Shown one piece after another: positions 9,501 through 19,619 of a DNA stretch of 64,000 nucleotides. Position 1 is the stretch's first letter; every line of letters begins with the position of its first letter. Under the pieces are notes generated by a model, which worked only from the letters and a program-made list of their open reading frames with translations, was not told where the DNA came from and made no database searches. This DNA is from Carettochelys insculpta. Lineage: Eukaryota > Chordata > Testudines > Carettochelyidae. The stretch is taken from assembly GCF_033958435.1 (NCBI RefSeq), contig NC_134161.1, forward strand, positions 1,488,001 to 1,552,000, written 5' to 3'. The position numbers were made by a program, and so were the translations under genes.

Positions 9501-12500
9501 CATCACTCTCAGCTCGCTCTTGCACCCTACCCCCTGCCCAGATTCCGTACCCTCAACCCACTCCTGCAGCCCACATCAGCCTGTGCCATAGATACGAAAG
9601 ATCCTGATGTACATTTCCACCCTCTTTTCCCCCTTGGTAAAAATTATAAAAATGATCTGAAAAGCTGGGGCAGCGATGCCCAGTATTGTGTGTTTATGAG
9701 CCCTTGGTCTGTCTGAGGTTGAAAGGCTGTTACTGAGTTGTTCTTTTTGACCACATTACTCTCCAGAAAAGTCACAAGGTGTTTTTATGAGTGATTTGTT
9801 GGAACAGTTATTGTCTTCCCTCTTCAGATTTTTCATTTTCAGTCTGTTGCCTACCCAGCAGTAGCCGGAACATTCAGAGACAGGATTTCTTGGGTTGGGA
9901 ACATTGCGAGGGGTGATGCCTCCATTGCTATCCAAAACCCAACAATGAATGACAATGGGACATTCACCTGTGCTGTGAAGAATCCCCCAGATGTGCACCA
10001 CAACATCCCCCAGACCAAGCTGACGGTCACAAACCGGGGTAAGACTCTTGCATGGCAATATTCTCCCCATTTGTTTCTCATGTTTTGTCAGAAGTCTTTC
10101 AAGTCAAAGCCACAGATGTGAAGTGTCTAGCTTCTCTGCAACTACAGGTTTAAAAGGCAAGCCCAGCATCAGTTCAACCTGTCTCCTTTCCAGCTAGATA
10201 CATTAAGATCCATGCAATTTGTGTATTCTTTGGCTGAAAACTCAAGGTTGCATCTATCCTGCATGGAGATGGAAGATAGCAGCAGTATTTTACAAAGAGC
10301 AGGCATGTGTCGTGGTGCCTGTTTTGGGAGTTCAAATCAGCCCAAACTTGGGAATAGCGTATGTACAGTGGAACAGGAGGTGGTCGTGAAGGTAAAGGGC
10401 ATTGGTCAGCAGCAGTTTAATATGCAAGATTGGCAGTCTGTCTTTCCCACTGAAGGGGGTTTGGCATTAACCAGCATGGAGGAAAACTGATGTCTTAACG
10501 ATGAATTGATACTTTGCACACGTTAGTGGATGGCTGCCTTAGGCAACTGCCTCATCTACCCTGTGTCTGGGCTTGCAGATTGGACATGACTCCCTCTCAC
10601 ATGGCTTTGAATGTTGTGTTCCTTCACTGCCCCCAGATAGACTAAATCTTTTTCCTTCCCTCCATGATAAGAGTCTAGGTCTCAATCTGAGCTCTCAGCC
10701 TGACTGGGCTTTGTCACAAGTTCTTTTAACCCCAGCCAGCCCTGTATTACTACTGCTACTACATAACTCTTGCACTCTGAGCGGAGCATAGGTCATCTAC
10801 AAGCCTCCTCCACTTCACTGTGTCTTGGGACAAAACTTCTAGGTCAGTGTTTCCCAAAGTGTGGCACATGTACCACTGGCGGTACTCAAAAGGCTTTGAA
10901 CAGAAAATACATTACTGAAAATCAGGAGATAAGCATTGGGACACCATTGGGAGAGGGGTACACCAATAAGGCCAAAGTCCTGAAAGGAGTATACAAATGT
11001 TTTAATGTGTGGGAAACACTGTTCTAACTGATCCAAGAGTACCCCAGTTGTTGTCCTTCAATCTCAGTAGATTTTCTCCAAGTTGTCCGAGATCTTCCTC
11101 TTTTGCGTTTTCCTTGTGGTTTGCATCTGAGAGCTTGACAGGCTATGCTGGATGATGTTTTTTTGAGTGCTGCCGAGCCACCCCCACTTCCTTCTCTTGA
11201 TTTGAAAGCGAAATGGGTCTTGTCCAGCTGAATTCCAAAACTCCTCATTTGTGACAGCCTGCCCTGTGCTTCTTGTAAAGAAGGCCAGGATGCTGTGTGC
11301 TGGATTAATATTTGCCATAAAAGTGAAACAATACCAGGTTCTACAGGTATTTTCTCTCCTGCAGGCTCTTCTGTGCAGCTAACGTCAGCAGCGTTGCTGT
11401 CCATCTTAGTGTTCCTTCCCTCTACCATTGTTGTTATTTTGCTGCTAGTGAGGATGGGAAGGAAATTTGGAGTCCTGAAATGCAGAAGAAAATCTGGCTA
11501 TAAGAAATCATCCATTGAAGTCTCTGATGAGTAAGTTTTGCATTAAAACCTAAACCCCATTTCACCTCTGGCCTGTGGTCATGGGTGGAATATTTTTGGC
11601 CTCTCACATCTCCTAACTCACAACATCTGAGCTTCTGCTTGTGAGACTTTATCAGTGGACATGAGCCATAAGGCAGTCGGTATTTCTGAAAAACACTTTG
11701 TGGCAATGTGACAGAGTGAAACGTGTGCTGCATATGCTATTTGTGGAGCAGCTGTGCTAAACTGTTGTTGGGAGATAGAGCCTTTCACCTCCTTCACTAG
11801 ATTTAATCTAGCCCAGGGCAATACGATGCATTGTGGGTCTCAGTCAAAATGTTTGTATTACAAAATCCCACTACTCTAACAGTAAGTGACTATCTTGTAT
11901 ATACACCACTTTGTTTTCCTGGGCTGTCAAGTCAGTATTGAAGTCAACAGTCTTTTTAAGTAAAACATTTTGGTTAATGGCTGCTGAAACTTTCCAGCCA
12001 AACAACAATTTGTGTGGTTAATAGTGTCATGAAATGACAGCTGGAGGCATTTGTGTGGCAAATCTAAATCTAGTGGCCAAACCTTTGAAATAAGGAGCTG
12101 TTTTTATGGTTTTAATAGTTAAAACATAATTACAGAGAGAGCATTTCTGATGAATTAGTCAAAAGAGCTGAGAGAAAGACCTACGTGTTGGAAAACAAAC
12201 CCAGGCTTGGGTCTGTGTTGGGGCATGAGCAGGAGACACATCGGCCTAACACGTCTCTCTTTGTGCAGGCTTGAACACACTGAGCAGGGCACCTGCTTGG
12301 GGAGGATGGGCACATGGTGTTTGCAGTGTGTGGTAAGTGCAAGTAAACTTGCTTTTAATTTAAACTTTCTGCTGTTTTGTTTTGTTGGCGTACAGACTAA
12401 CATGGGTACCTCTTGGTTTCTTTTAATAATGTGCTTTCCACCAGGGGAAAAAGCCACCCCCCTGCAACTTACACAAAATTCAAGTTACATGAAGGTGCAT

Positions 12501-13543
12501 GGGACTGGAACCCTCGTGTAACTCAGGGGACTACTGTATTCCCTCATAGGTCATGTTTTCTAGACCCTTAATCACTGCTGTTGCTCTTCTCTGGACTTTC
12601 TCCAATTTGTCCACATCTTTCCTGAAATTTGGTGCCCAGAACTGGATACAGTACATCATACAAATACTTTCAGTTGGAAAAATCAGTCATGCCCAGCAAA
12701 TCAAAGAAGTTGCTTGCACTTGGGTTGTGAGAGAGTGGGAAGCCATGGTGGCATCTGCTGGTAAGGCAGATATGTTTGCACCTTCTGGGATGTCAGAGCT
12801 ATGAAAGCAAGGAAGCGCCAGATTATTGTGGTCACTAAGGTAAGACTGGGGATCTGAAAGCATGGTGTTGCTAAGAGCAGAGGAAGACTTTAGCAGTAGG
12901 ATGTGAGAGTGCCTATAAGCCTGGCTGCTCAGGCGCTAAGTGCAGGTGGCTGTCTTTTAAATCCATAAGACTGGAGGCTCTCCAGTCTCGTGGAGATTTT
13001 GCAGGAGGGAAGTGGCTGCTTGAGCTGTTCTGGGTCAGCTCTCTGTAGGGAGTGGTACTGCTTTAGGAGCGTTTGGGGGTTGGTATAGCCATGCCTTTGT
13101 TTTGAGGTTTGGCTGTTAATCCTCTTAAACCTGCTCCACGCGAATTTCTTGCAGTGCCTGTTTAACCAGGCTCTTCAGTGACATGTCACAAGGGTTTGAC
13201 TGCAGGCTTGTACAGGGCCCCTAGGCCTGAGGCTTTTGCAAGAGGGTTGGCTTTTTCAAAATGACCAGTTTCTGGGAAACGCGTGTCTGCATCTGCCCAG
13301 CCTGTGTGTCTGTGCTGGACCTCTGAATTGTTTCATGTATTTGTGTCTAATATCTCAAATATCGGAAGGGTAGCCATGTAAGTCTGTATCCCCAAAAACA
13401 AGGGGAAGTCCTGTGGCACCTTATAGACTAACAGATATTTTTGATCATAAGTTTTTGTGGGCAGAGACCCACTTCGTCAAATGTCTAATTTGAGTGTCTT
13501 GATGCTTTCTGTCCAGGACACAGATGAGGAAGAACCTTACTGA
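6468..13543 (+). CDS. MPZL3: MPZL3, myelin protein zero-like 3 (6 coding exons)
   Basis: Coding sequence: join 6468-6522, 7628-7794, 9828-10038, 11365-11530, 12269-12332, 13517-13543, giving 229 residues (human about 235). All junctions are GT..AG and in phase. Residues 1 to about 23 are a signal peptide. An Ig-V domain follows with Cys46, Trp62, the TFRDRISWVG strand, sequon Asn117 and Cys122 in the DNGTFTCAVKNPPD motif typical of MPZ-family proteins. A membrane segment covers about 153-173, followed by a basic tail with GYKKSSIEVSD and a Cys-containing acidic end. MPZL3 is known as a single-pass adhesion protein of epithelia with roles in skin, hair and lipid metabolism. The next genes in the same direction are JAML and SCN2B, as in the human cluster. 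The start ATG has A at -3 and is the only one giving a signal peptide with a good donor. Confidence 0.93.
7628..7794 (+). CDS. MPZL3: MPZL3 coding exon 2 (first half of Ig-V)
   Basis: Acceptor TTTCATCAG|GT, donor ACA|GTAAGT. Encodes FSLEI.., Cys46 and the WTYQP strand (residues 19-74). Splits the Ig-V domain at the position usual for the MPZ family. Confidence 0.95.
8636..8690 (+). repeat. Short dispersed repeat fragment, PLE-tail-like
   Basis: The segment GGAGTTGGTCCAGTAAAGAT followed by TCACCCACTTTGTCT belongs to a repeat commonly dispersed in amniote genomes. Its layout (AATAAA-like motif, then a short T/C-rich end) resembles the PLE tails elsewhere in the window, but the family assignment is tentative. 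Confidence 0.4.
9828..10038 (+). CDS. MPZL3: MPZL3 coding exon 3 (second half of Ig-V)
   Basis: Acceptor CCCTCTTCAG|ATT, donor CGGG|GTAAGA. Encodes IFHFQSVAYP, TFRDRISWVG, DNGTFTCAVKNPPD and the closing strand (residues 75-144). A second AG at 9841-9842 would remove IFHFQ and is not chosen, because the family has this segment. Confidence 0.95.
11036..11290 (-). mobile_element. RTE-like LINE 3' fragment in MPZL3 intron 3
   Basis: Minus-strand translation contains EEFWNSAGQDP, IKRRKWGWLGSTQKN and, in another frame, KRKRGRSRTTWRKS. This is the C-terminal signature of endonuclease/reverse-transcriptase LINEs (RRRWGWLGH.LR.. followed by GKRKRGRPRTTW). Frameshifts make it a relic. A larger, related element lies at 50.3-53.3 kb. 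Confidence 0.75.
11365..11530 (+). CDS. MPZL3: MPZL3 coding exon 4 (membrane span and basic tail)
   Basis: Acceptor CTCCTGCAG|GC, donor GATGA|GTAAGT. Encodes a hydrophobic span of about 21 residues, then RMGRKFGVLKCRRKSGYKKS and SIEVSD. Confidence 0.95.
12269..12332 (+). CDS. MPZL3: MPZL3 coding exon 5 (Cys-containing tail)
   Basis: A 64-base exon, acceptor CTTTGTGCAG|GC and donor GTG|GTAAGT. It fits exactly the phase left by exon 4 (two bases) and ends in phase 0 as exon 6 needs. The product, about 21 residues, has CLGRMGTWCLQC, comparable with the Cys-rich tail of mammalian MPZL3. Similarity is weak, so the phase fit is the main support. Confidence 0.65.
12545..12670 (-). mobile_element. 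CR1 fragment
   Basis: The segment TTGCTCTTCTCTGGACTTTC followed by AATTTGTCCACATCTTTCC and TGGTGCCCAGAACTGGATAC is the reverse complement of the CR1 coding region for the conserved block near the reverse-transcriptase C terminus. It recurs forward at 56350-56430. Confidence 0.8.
13365..13492 (-). mobile_element. PLE-type tail repeat, degenerate hammerhead-like core
   Basis: On the minus strand: GACGAAGTGGGTCTCTGCCC, ACAAAAACTTATGATC, then GTTAGTCTATAAGGTGCCAC and GATACAGACTTACATGGCTA. It shares the TTAGTCTATAAGGTGCCACA block with the copy at 52.1 kb. The CTGATGA and GAAA boxes have decayed to TTGACGA and AAAA. Confidence 0.7.
13517..13543 (+). CDS. MPZL3: MPZL3 coding exon 6 (terminal DTDEEEPY)
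   Basis: Acceptor CTTTCTGTCCAG|GAC; nine codons read DTDEEEPY and stop. Mammalian MPZL3 ends in a similar acidic Asp/Glu-rich octapeptide ending in Tyr. Confidence 0.75.
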   Translation, partial: DTDEEEPY

Positions 13544-15850
13544 TGGAAGGCCAAAGCTGAAGATGAAGAGAGAACAGGCAGTAGGAAAGTCCTGTCTCAA
13601 AGGTCACTCAGCCCCTTGGATATGCAGTAGTTCTTGGCACTTCAGGAGAATAATTGAGATGGGAAAATCAACTTCTATTTAGCCACAAGAATAATGATTT
13701 TAAAATCTTATTTATGGAAAAAGTAAACCTTTTGTATTCAAAAGCCACTTGGCAATATATTAAGGCAGATAAATCTGAAATGTGGCTTTCAGCTTGAAGA
13801 AAGTACAGTGCTTTCAATTAAACAAGCTCAGTCTCACCTAATAATCTGATTCAGCGCAGTCTCTGGTGTACAGTTTGTGCCAGGCATCTGTCAGATTGCT
13901 CCCTATGTCAAATGACTGTCTTCCCATTTCCTTAAGCAGGAATTGCCTGAAGCACATGCTGCTTGAGATTGAGATTGTAACATCTTAAGCAGCTGGTCTT
14001 GAGATACACCTAGCGGAGCTGCCTTGTGTTACACTGGTGCAGCCTTTCTGATGTTTTATATTAGCATGACTGAGGGCCAGTTGTGGTCCATTGTACAGAG
14101 GACATTACTGATTGTGGGGTGAAGGGAGCTTGCTGCTTTTTCATTGCTTCCTGGTGTCATCTGCCTTCTAATGACAAGATAATCATTGTATGCCTCCCAT
14201 CCTTTCAGCTGAGGTTTAAAAAGCTGCCAGCTGCATTGTAATGAAATTCTGGCATTGGCTTTGATTCTTCATTGCCCGGCAATCTGCAGTATCAGATAAT
14301 TCTCTGCTCAGGATGAAGTTATTTGTGTTTAAAAAAAAAAAAAAAAAGAAGAAAGGAGGCTAATTTATAACCGTTTCCCCTCATAGCACCCTGTCTTCCT
14401 GGGCCATCATCTCAGGGAAAAGCTCTTTGGGCTGTATGGTAAAAAAGCACCAAGCTCCTCCACTTTTCATAGGCTCGGAGTTCGAGCCAGCAGCTGAACA
14501 AACGTCTGCTGAAGGGGCTTCACAATGGCAGAAGTGACCATTAATAGTGCTGCAGTGGCTGGCTCTGTTGTGTGGAGCGAGGCAGACAACATCTGCATGA
14601 ACTGCACACTGATGGACGTCATTAGCTGCCACACTTGTCACATTTCACCTTCTCTTCCACAAGTGTTATGGAACTCAGAGTGGGGGGCAGAATGGGGCTT
14701 CCCTGTCCATGGAGTGAAATGCTTCCATACGTAACTGCCTTAATCTTAGATAGGCCGGGGTAGCTAGTGGGTTGTGTGAAATTCACAGGTAGATAGAGGA
14801 AGTTACAGAGAGGTCAACGGTGCATCAGGATTTTAGCAAATCCTGAAGGCGGGCTCAGTGCATTGCTTGGCTGGGGAATCACTGAACGTTTCAGGGACAG
14901 AGAATTCTCCTGATTTTTCCTTTACTCTCAGATCCAACAATAAATCTGAGTACAATGGTGCTTTGCTCAGAGTATTATCCTGTCTTAGTTCTGACTGGTC
15001 TCTCTAGTGAGCAGCATGCCAAGGAGCAGTGTGGATAACATATCAGGTTCTGTAGACCGATGCTTCTGCCTTATTGCTATCCCAGGAAGTCTATGATAAA
15101 GAATCCATCCAGTTCCAATGGGTTTCCCCGTATAGCTCCCTCACTAACCAGCACAGGCAGGGCTCATCTTTTTCTGTCTAAAGGGCTGCTTGCTTCCCCC
15201 TCTGCAGAACTGTGTCTGTGAACACTACTTGGATGTTGCCTCTTGAACTCTTAGGTTTCTGGGGGCCTCAGCCTGCTTCTGTGCGGATGTGGGAGTGCTG
15301 CCCATGACTGAGCTGGGAACAGGGTTGTTTCTTGTCCGACACCTTTGTTTACTGTTCAGGCTGAGAAATGCCTTGCCTCCTCTCATGCTGGCCATCCTCT
15401 TACTCCTTGAATTGCCTAAGCACTGGGTGACGACGCTGACAGCATGCACATTTAAAGATCCCCTTAAACGAGAGTATTATAAGAGCCTTGTCCCGCCTGT
15501 TGGGCTGGATCTGGGCCATAATTCTCTGCAGCTCCAAATCTGCTGTAACTGCAGGAGTGAGTCAGTACTTTCACATGCGCGAGTGCTGACTGGGGAATTA
15601 CTCAGCTGCCAGAAGGCTGGGCACCAAACTGCTGCCCTACGGTGTGAAAAGGGGTGGAGTATTTTCTTTCACGTCCCTTGTGCCCAATAAGAAATTGCGA
15701 GAAGGGAGCAGCCGTGATCTTCATCGCTGCTCAGTACTCAAACTGCTGCTCTCCGGCGTGCGTTCTCTGTGTGGCGTTAGCTGGATGATCCCTTTTGCCC
15801 TAGATGTATTGCTTTGTCATGGCCAATAAATCATTTTACTTCATTCGAGG
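13544..15850 (+). other. Probable MPZL3 3' UTR
   Basis: Non-coding sequence follows the MPZL3 stop. Candidate signals are ATTAAA at 13818, AATAAA at 14939 and AATAAA at 15825. Mammalian MPZL3 transcripts have long 3' UTRs, so the distal site is plausible. It contains a 17-base A tract near 14331. Confidence 0.45.
15825..15830 (+). terminator. Candidate polyadenylation signal of MPZL3
   Basis: AATAAA followed by T-rich sequence (TCATTTTACTTCATT, and CTTTATTTGG further on). It is the last strong signal before the spacer leading to the next gene, but use of the nearer AATAAA at 14939 cannot be excluded. Confidence 0.4.
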
Positions 15851-17928
15851 CCACGTTTCTCTTTATTTGGCTAGAAATAGGCAGGCACATGGCTGAATTT
15901 GAAGAGGAGCTTGTGAAGTGTTCTGGCCTGACTCTGAGCCGAAGGAAGAGTCATGGTGATGATGGGAAATATGCTTAGGAGCAAATTTAATAGAAGAGAG
16001 ACCACAATCTCCAATCCCAGTTCACAAATTCTGGCATGAATATCTGTTGTCACTGAGGTAGAATAGATCCCACCAGATGAGTGTAAGCTACAGCCATGTG
16101 AACCTGAGGCTATTTCTAAGGAGCAAAACATGGTATTCAGGGTTGGTTGCTGTGAGTGTGGTGAAAGCGATGATGAGAATTTTCCCCTTCTACAGCTGAG
16201 AGATTTTCATAAGTTGACATTTACTGATGATGGTGACTGTCCAAAGCAACATCCACCCCCTGAAAGGATCTTAGTGGGAGCTACTGGCAGGCTAGAGTGA
16301 GCTGGTTTTACTGCTCTAGTTTGGGCTACAGCTAATGCTCAGTGCTTTGTAGAAATAAAGAAAGGAGGGCAAAGAATTTACAAAGGAGTGGCCAAATCCT
16401 GCACTTGATTGTGCTGGTACGAAGCTGTATTACCTTCCCAGAGCTTGTATTTCTGAATTTAAAGAGTGGGCAAGAGCAAGCTTTGTCTTACTTTGTCAGC
16501 TCTCTGGACTTCCAGCTCTGGTGGATCACACCGGCCCCCATCTTGGCACAGAAGTGAAGCAGCATATCTACTGTTGAAACTGGGGGCTGTAGCGCGGAAG
16601 GTAACTGTGCGCAGAGCAGGTAATCTCGAATGCCAAGTGTCCTGCTTTGCGTCTGGAATCTAACCAGTAAATAGTGGCATGCCGTCAAACACATATCAAA
16701 CTTACAAAAGTTTGCATTTAGATAGCAGCTTCTTGGCACACAGCCCTCCTTGAGCTGGCTGTTTTGTAATTTGTCTTGGCAGCACAAGCTGAGTAAGGGG
16801 AGGCCAGGGAGCCACAGTTTGAGAATTGGTGTCCCCCATTAGGGACGCACATAGTAGGTTTGACTGGAGCTGTCTGCTGTGATTAAAAGCTTGGGGTTCA
16901 GGTACATCCTAAGCCAGTGGGTAGCAGCTTTTCCCCCCAGTAAAGCTAGTGCTGTATCTACAAGTATCTGTTTACAGCCACGCTCCCCTTTGTTCACCAA
17001 AGCATTTCCTGGTTGTCAGGACTCATCTTCCCCTTTTAACTTAAAAGCGACCACCTGCTGGTGAAGGAGACAAATAAGAGATGTGAAACCAAGAGCTACG
17101 TTGTAAATTATGTATGTGCAGCCGCAAGCTGAGCGAGGCCATCGTAGAGGTTCTGTAGGTCTCTGAATGAGTCACCGGAGAACACTTTGCGTGCGAAGCT
17201 GGGGGATCTGCTCCAAACGCCCTGGTGAGTGTCCGAATAATCTTCATTCATTTTCTTTCTGAGCGCAGAGCTTGGGAACGTTTAAATGCTCTGCTCTCGG
17301 CTGTCCTGAGGCTGAACGGGCGCTGTTGGTGCCAAAGCCAGCGAGCAATGGTTCTTTTGAGGGACAGTTATGCCATGGAAGCCTCCTGATCCCTTTGTGT
17401 CACAACGTGCTGGAGGGAACCCCGGTGAGCTAAGGCCGTTGTCAGCTGCAACATGCACAGGGCCTGCTGCCAGATTTGCTGTGCAGAAATACAGTCAGTG
17501 ATGGGGCTCTGAGTAATAAGGTAAAAAAAAACAAAAAAAAACAAAAAAAAAAAACCTGGAGGAGTTGGAGATGCTGGTCAGATTCTGTAAATGAGCTCAG
17601 TGGTTGGGGGTATGTTCAGTGCTGAAAAGTTCTGAAACTCGGGCCGTAAGTGTCACTGTAAGAGCTTCTGGGTAGGGAGCACTTCTGGAATTTGGTTCCC
17701 TACTTCAGGTGCAAGCTGGAGATCTGTTATAGCAGTCTAGTCCCATACGGAAATTAGGAGAGTGGTCATGCTGTGCTAGGAACGGCTGCGGCCAGGGATT
17801 TTGGAGCTTTGGGTATAACACTTGCTTCAAGCAAGCCCTGAATTACATGATAGACTGCTCAGGGCAGAGCTGCCTTTGGAAGATTCTAAATACTCAACTC
17901 TTTTACAAACGTTTCTTTACTTTGAGGC
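15851..17928. other. Spacer between MPZL3 and the JAML-like gene
   Basis: No exon or recognised transposon. It contains an A-rich low-complexity run at 17522-17555 (A tracts separated by single C). Short frames have no domain or splice context. Confidence 0.4.
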
Positions 17929-19430
17929 ATGAGCAAGGAGAATTAATTGATAGGCTGAATAGTAACAAGTCTCCAGGACCAGACGGTATTCACCCAAGGG
18001 TTCTGAAAGAACTCAAATGTGAAATTGCGGAGTTACCAGTGGTTTGTAACCTATTCTTTAAATCCGCTTCGGTACCCAATGACTGGAAGACGGCGAATAT
18101 AACGCCAATATTTAAAAAAGGCTCCAGAGGAGACCCTGGCAATTATAGACCGATAAGTCTAACATCAGTACCAGGCAAAATAGTAGAAACAATAGTAAAG
18201 AATAAAATTGCAAGGCACGTAGAAGAGCACGAATTGTTGGGCAAAAGTCAGCATGGTTTCTGCAGAGGGAAGTCGTGTCTAACTAATCTATTAGAATTCT
18301 TTGAAGGGGTTAATAAACATGCGGACGAGGGCCACCCAGTGGACATAATATACCTAGATTTCCAGAAAGCCTTTGACACGGTCCCACACCAAAGGCTTTT
18401 ATGTAAATTAGGCGGTCATGGGATAGGAGGAAAGATCCTTTCATGGATCGGGAATTGGTTAAAAGACAGAAAACAAAGGGTTGGAATAAATGGTAAATTT
18501 TCACAATGGAGGGGGGTAACTAGTGGTGTTCCCCAGGGGTCAGTCCTGGGACCGATCCTGTTCAACTTGTTCATCAATGATCTAGAAAATGAGGTAAGCA
18601 GTGACGTGGCAAAGTTTGCAGATGACACCAAGTTGTTCAGGACAGTCAAAACCAAAAGGGATTGTGAAGAACTACAAAAAGATCTCAGCAAACTGAGTGA
18701 TTGGGCAGCAAAATGGCAAATGAAATTTAATGTGGGTAAGTGTAAGGTAATGCACATTGGAAAAAATAACCCAAATTACACGTGCAACATGATGGGGTCA
18801 AATTTAGCTACGACAGATCAGGAAAGGGATCTTGGAGTTCTAGTGGATAGTTCTCTGAAGACATCCACGCAGTGTGCAGCGGCAGTTAGTAAAGCAAATA
18901 GGATGTTAGGAATTATTAAAAAAGGGATAGATAATAAGACAAAAGATATCATACTTCCCCTATATAAAACTATGGTACTCCCACATCTTGAGTACTGCGT
19001 GCAGATGTGGTCTCCTCACCTCAAAAAAGATATATTGGCATTAGAAAAGGTTCAGAAAAGGGCGACCAAGATGATTAGGGGCTTGGAACGGGTCCCATAT
19101 GGGGAGAGGCTAGAGAGACTGGGACTTCTCAGTCTGGAAAAGAGGCGACTGAGGGGCGATATGATAGAGGTATATAAAATCATGAATGGTGTGGAGAAAG
19201 TGAATATAGAAAAATTATTTACCTTTTCCCTTAATACAAGGACTAGGGGACACCAAATGAAATTGATGGGTAGTAGGTTCAAAACTAATAAAAGGAAATT
19301 TTTCTTCACACAGCGCACAGTCAACCTGTGGAACTCCTTGCCGGAGGAGGCTGTGAAGGCCAGGACTCTATTAGGGTTTAAAAAAGAGCTCGATAAATTT
19401 TTGCAGGTTAGGTCCATAAATGGCTATTAG
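17847..19430 (+). CDS. CR1 LINE reverse transcriptase, intact 527-codon frame
   Basis: Reverse transcriptase of a CR1-clade non-LTR retrotransposon, which copies the element's RNA at the target site. Visible are [15 protein letters not shown] (about 42-56), [16 protein letters not shown] (99-114), [13 protein letters not shown] with a catalytic Asp at about 171, [14 protein letters not shown] (227-240) and FADD (257-260) with the other two catalytic Asp, then the C-terminal domain ending [12 protein letters not shown]1 homology begins at about 17930; the first roughly 30 codons are host sequence read in frame. The endonuclease and ORF1 are missing, so it cannot move by itself. The absence of stops over about 1.5 kb suggests a fairly young insertion. 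Confidence 0.93.
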   Translation: MIDCSGQSCLWKILNTQLFYKRFFTLRHEQGELIDRLNSNKSPGPDGIHPRVLKELKCEIAELPVVCNLFFKSASVPNDWKTANITPIFKKGSRGDPGNYRPISLTSVPGKIVETIVKNKIARHVEEHELLGKSQHGFCRGKSCLTNLLEFFEGVNKHADEGHPVDIIYLDFQKAFDTVPHQRLLCKLGGHGIGGKILSWIGNWLKDRKQRVGINGKFSQWRGVTSGVPQGSVLGPILFNLFINDLENEVSSDVAKFADDTKLFRTVKTKRDCEELQKDLSKLSDWAAKWQMKFNVGKCKVMHIGKNNPNYTCNMMGSNLATTDQERDLGVLVDSSLKTSTQCAAAVSKANRMLGIIKKGIDNKTKDIILPLYKTMVLPHLEYCVQMWSPHLKKDILALEKVQKRATKMIRGLERVPYGERLERLGLLSLEKRRLRGDMIEVYKIMNGVEKVNIEKLFTFSLNTRTRGHQMKLMGSRFKTNKRKFFFTQRTVNLWNSLPEEAVKARTLLGFKKELDKFLQVRSINGY

Positions 19431-19619
19431 CCAGGGGTAAAGGATGGTGCCCTGGCCTTCAGTACAAGGGCAGGAGATGGATGGCAGGAGATAAATCACT
19501 TGATCATTGTCTTCTGTTCTCCTTCTCTGGGGCACCCGGCATTGGCCACTGTCGGCAGACGGGATACTGGTCTGGATGGACCTTTGGTCTGACCCAGTAT
19601 GGCCATTCTTACGTTCTTA
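17930..19619 (+). mobile_element. 5'-truncated CR1 LINE
   Basis: Carries the reverse-transcriptase frame, then a 3' untranslated region (GGTCTGGATGGACCTTTGGT, CTGACCCAGTATGGCCATTC) and a short tail repeat TTCTTACGTTCTTA. The same 3' end is present at 2.57, 53.89 and, inverted, 58.46 kb. 5' truncation is normal for LINEs. Confidence 0.92.

Larger units (their letters stand above)
6523..13516 (+). other. MPZL3 introns: overview
   Basis: Intron 1 is 6523-7627, intron 2 is 7795-9827, intron 3 is 10039-11364, intron 4 is 11531-12268 and intron 5 is 12333-13516. Recognised contents are a possible PLE-type fragment at 8636-8690, an RTE-like LINE end at 11036-11290, a CR1 fragment at 12545-12670 and a PLE-type tail at 13365-13492. 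Nothing else coding was seen. Confidence 0.6.

Noticed and set aside
9841..9842. Second AG acceptor in MPZL3 exon 3
   Set aside because: Using it would delete the IFHFQ segment that aligns with the family; the upstream acceptor has the better pyrimidine tract.
13517..13680. Direct splice of MPZL3 exon 4 to exon 6
   Set aside because: Would give a frame with no similarity (ETQMRKNLTDG..); inserting exon 5 restores the conserved acidic end.
17847..17929. First codons of the CR1 frame as part of the element
   Set aside because: CR1 similarity begins at about 17930; the upstream codons are flanking sequence that happens to be open.
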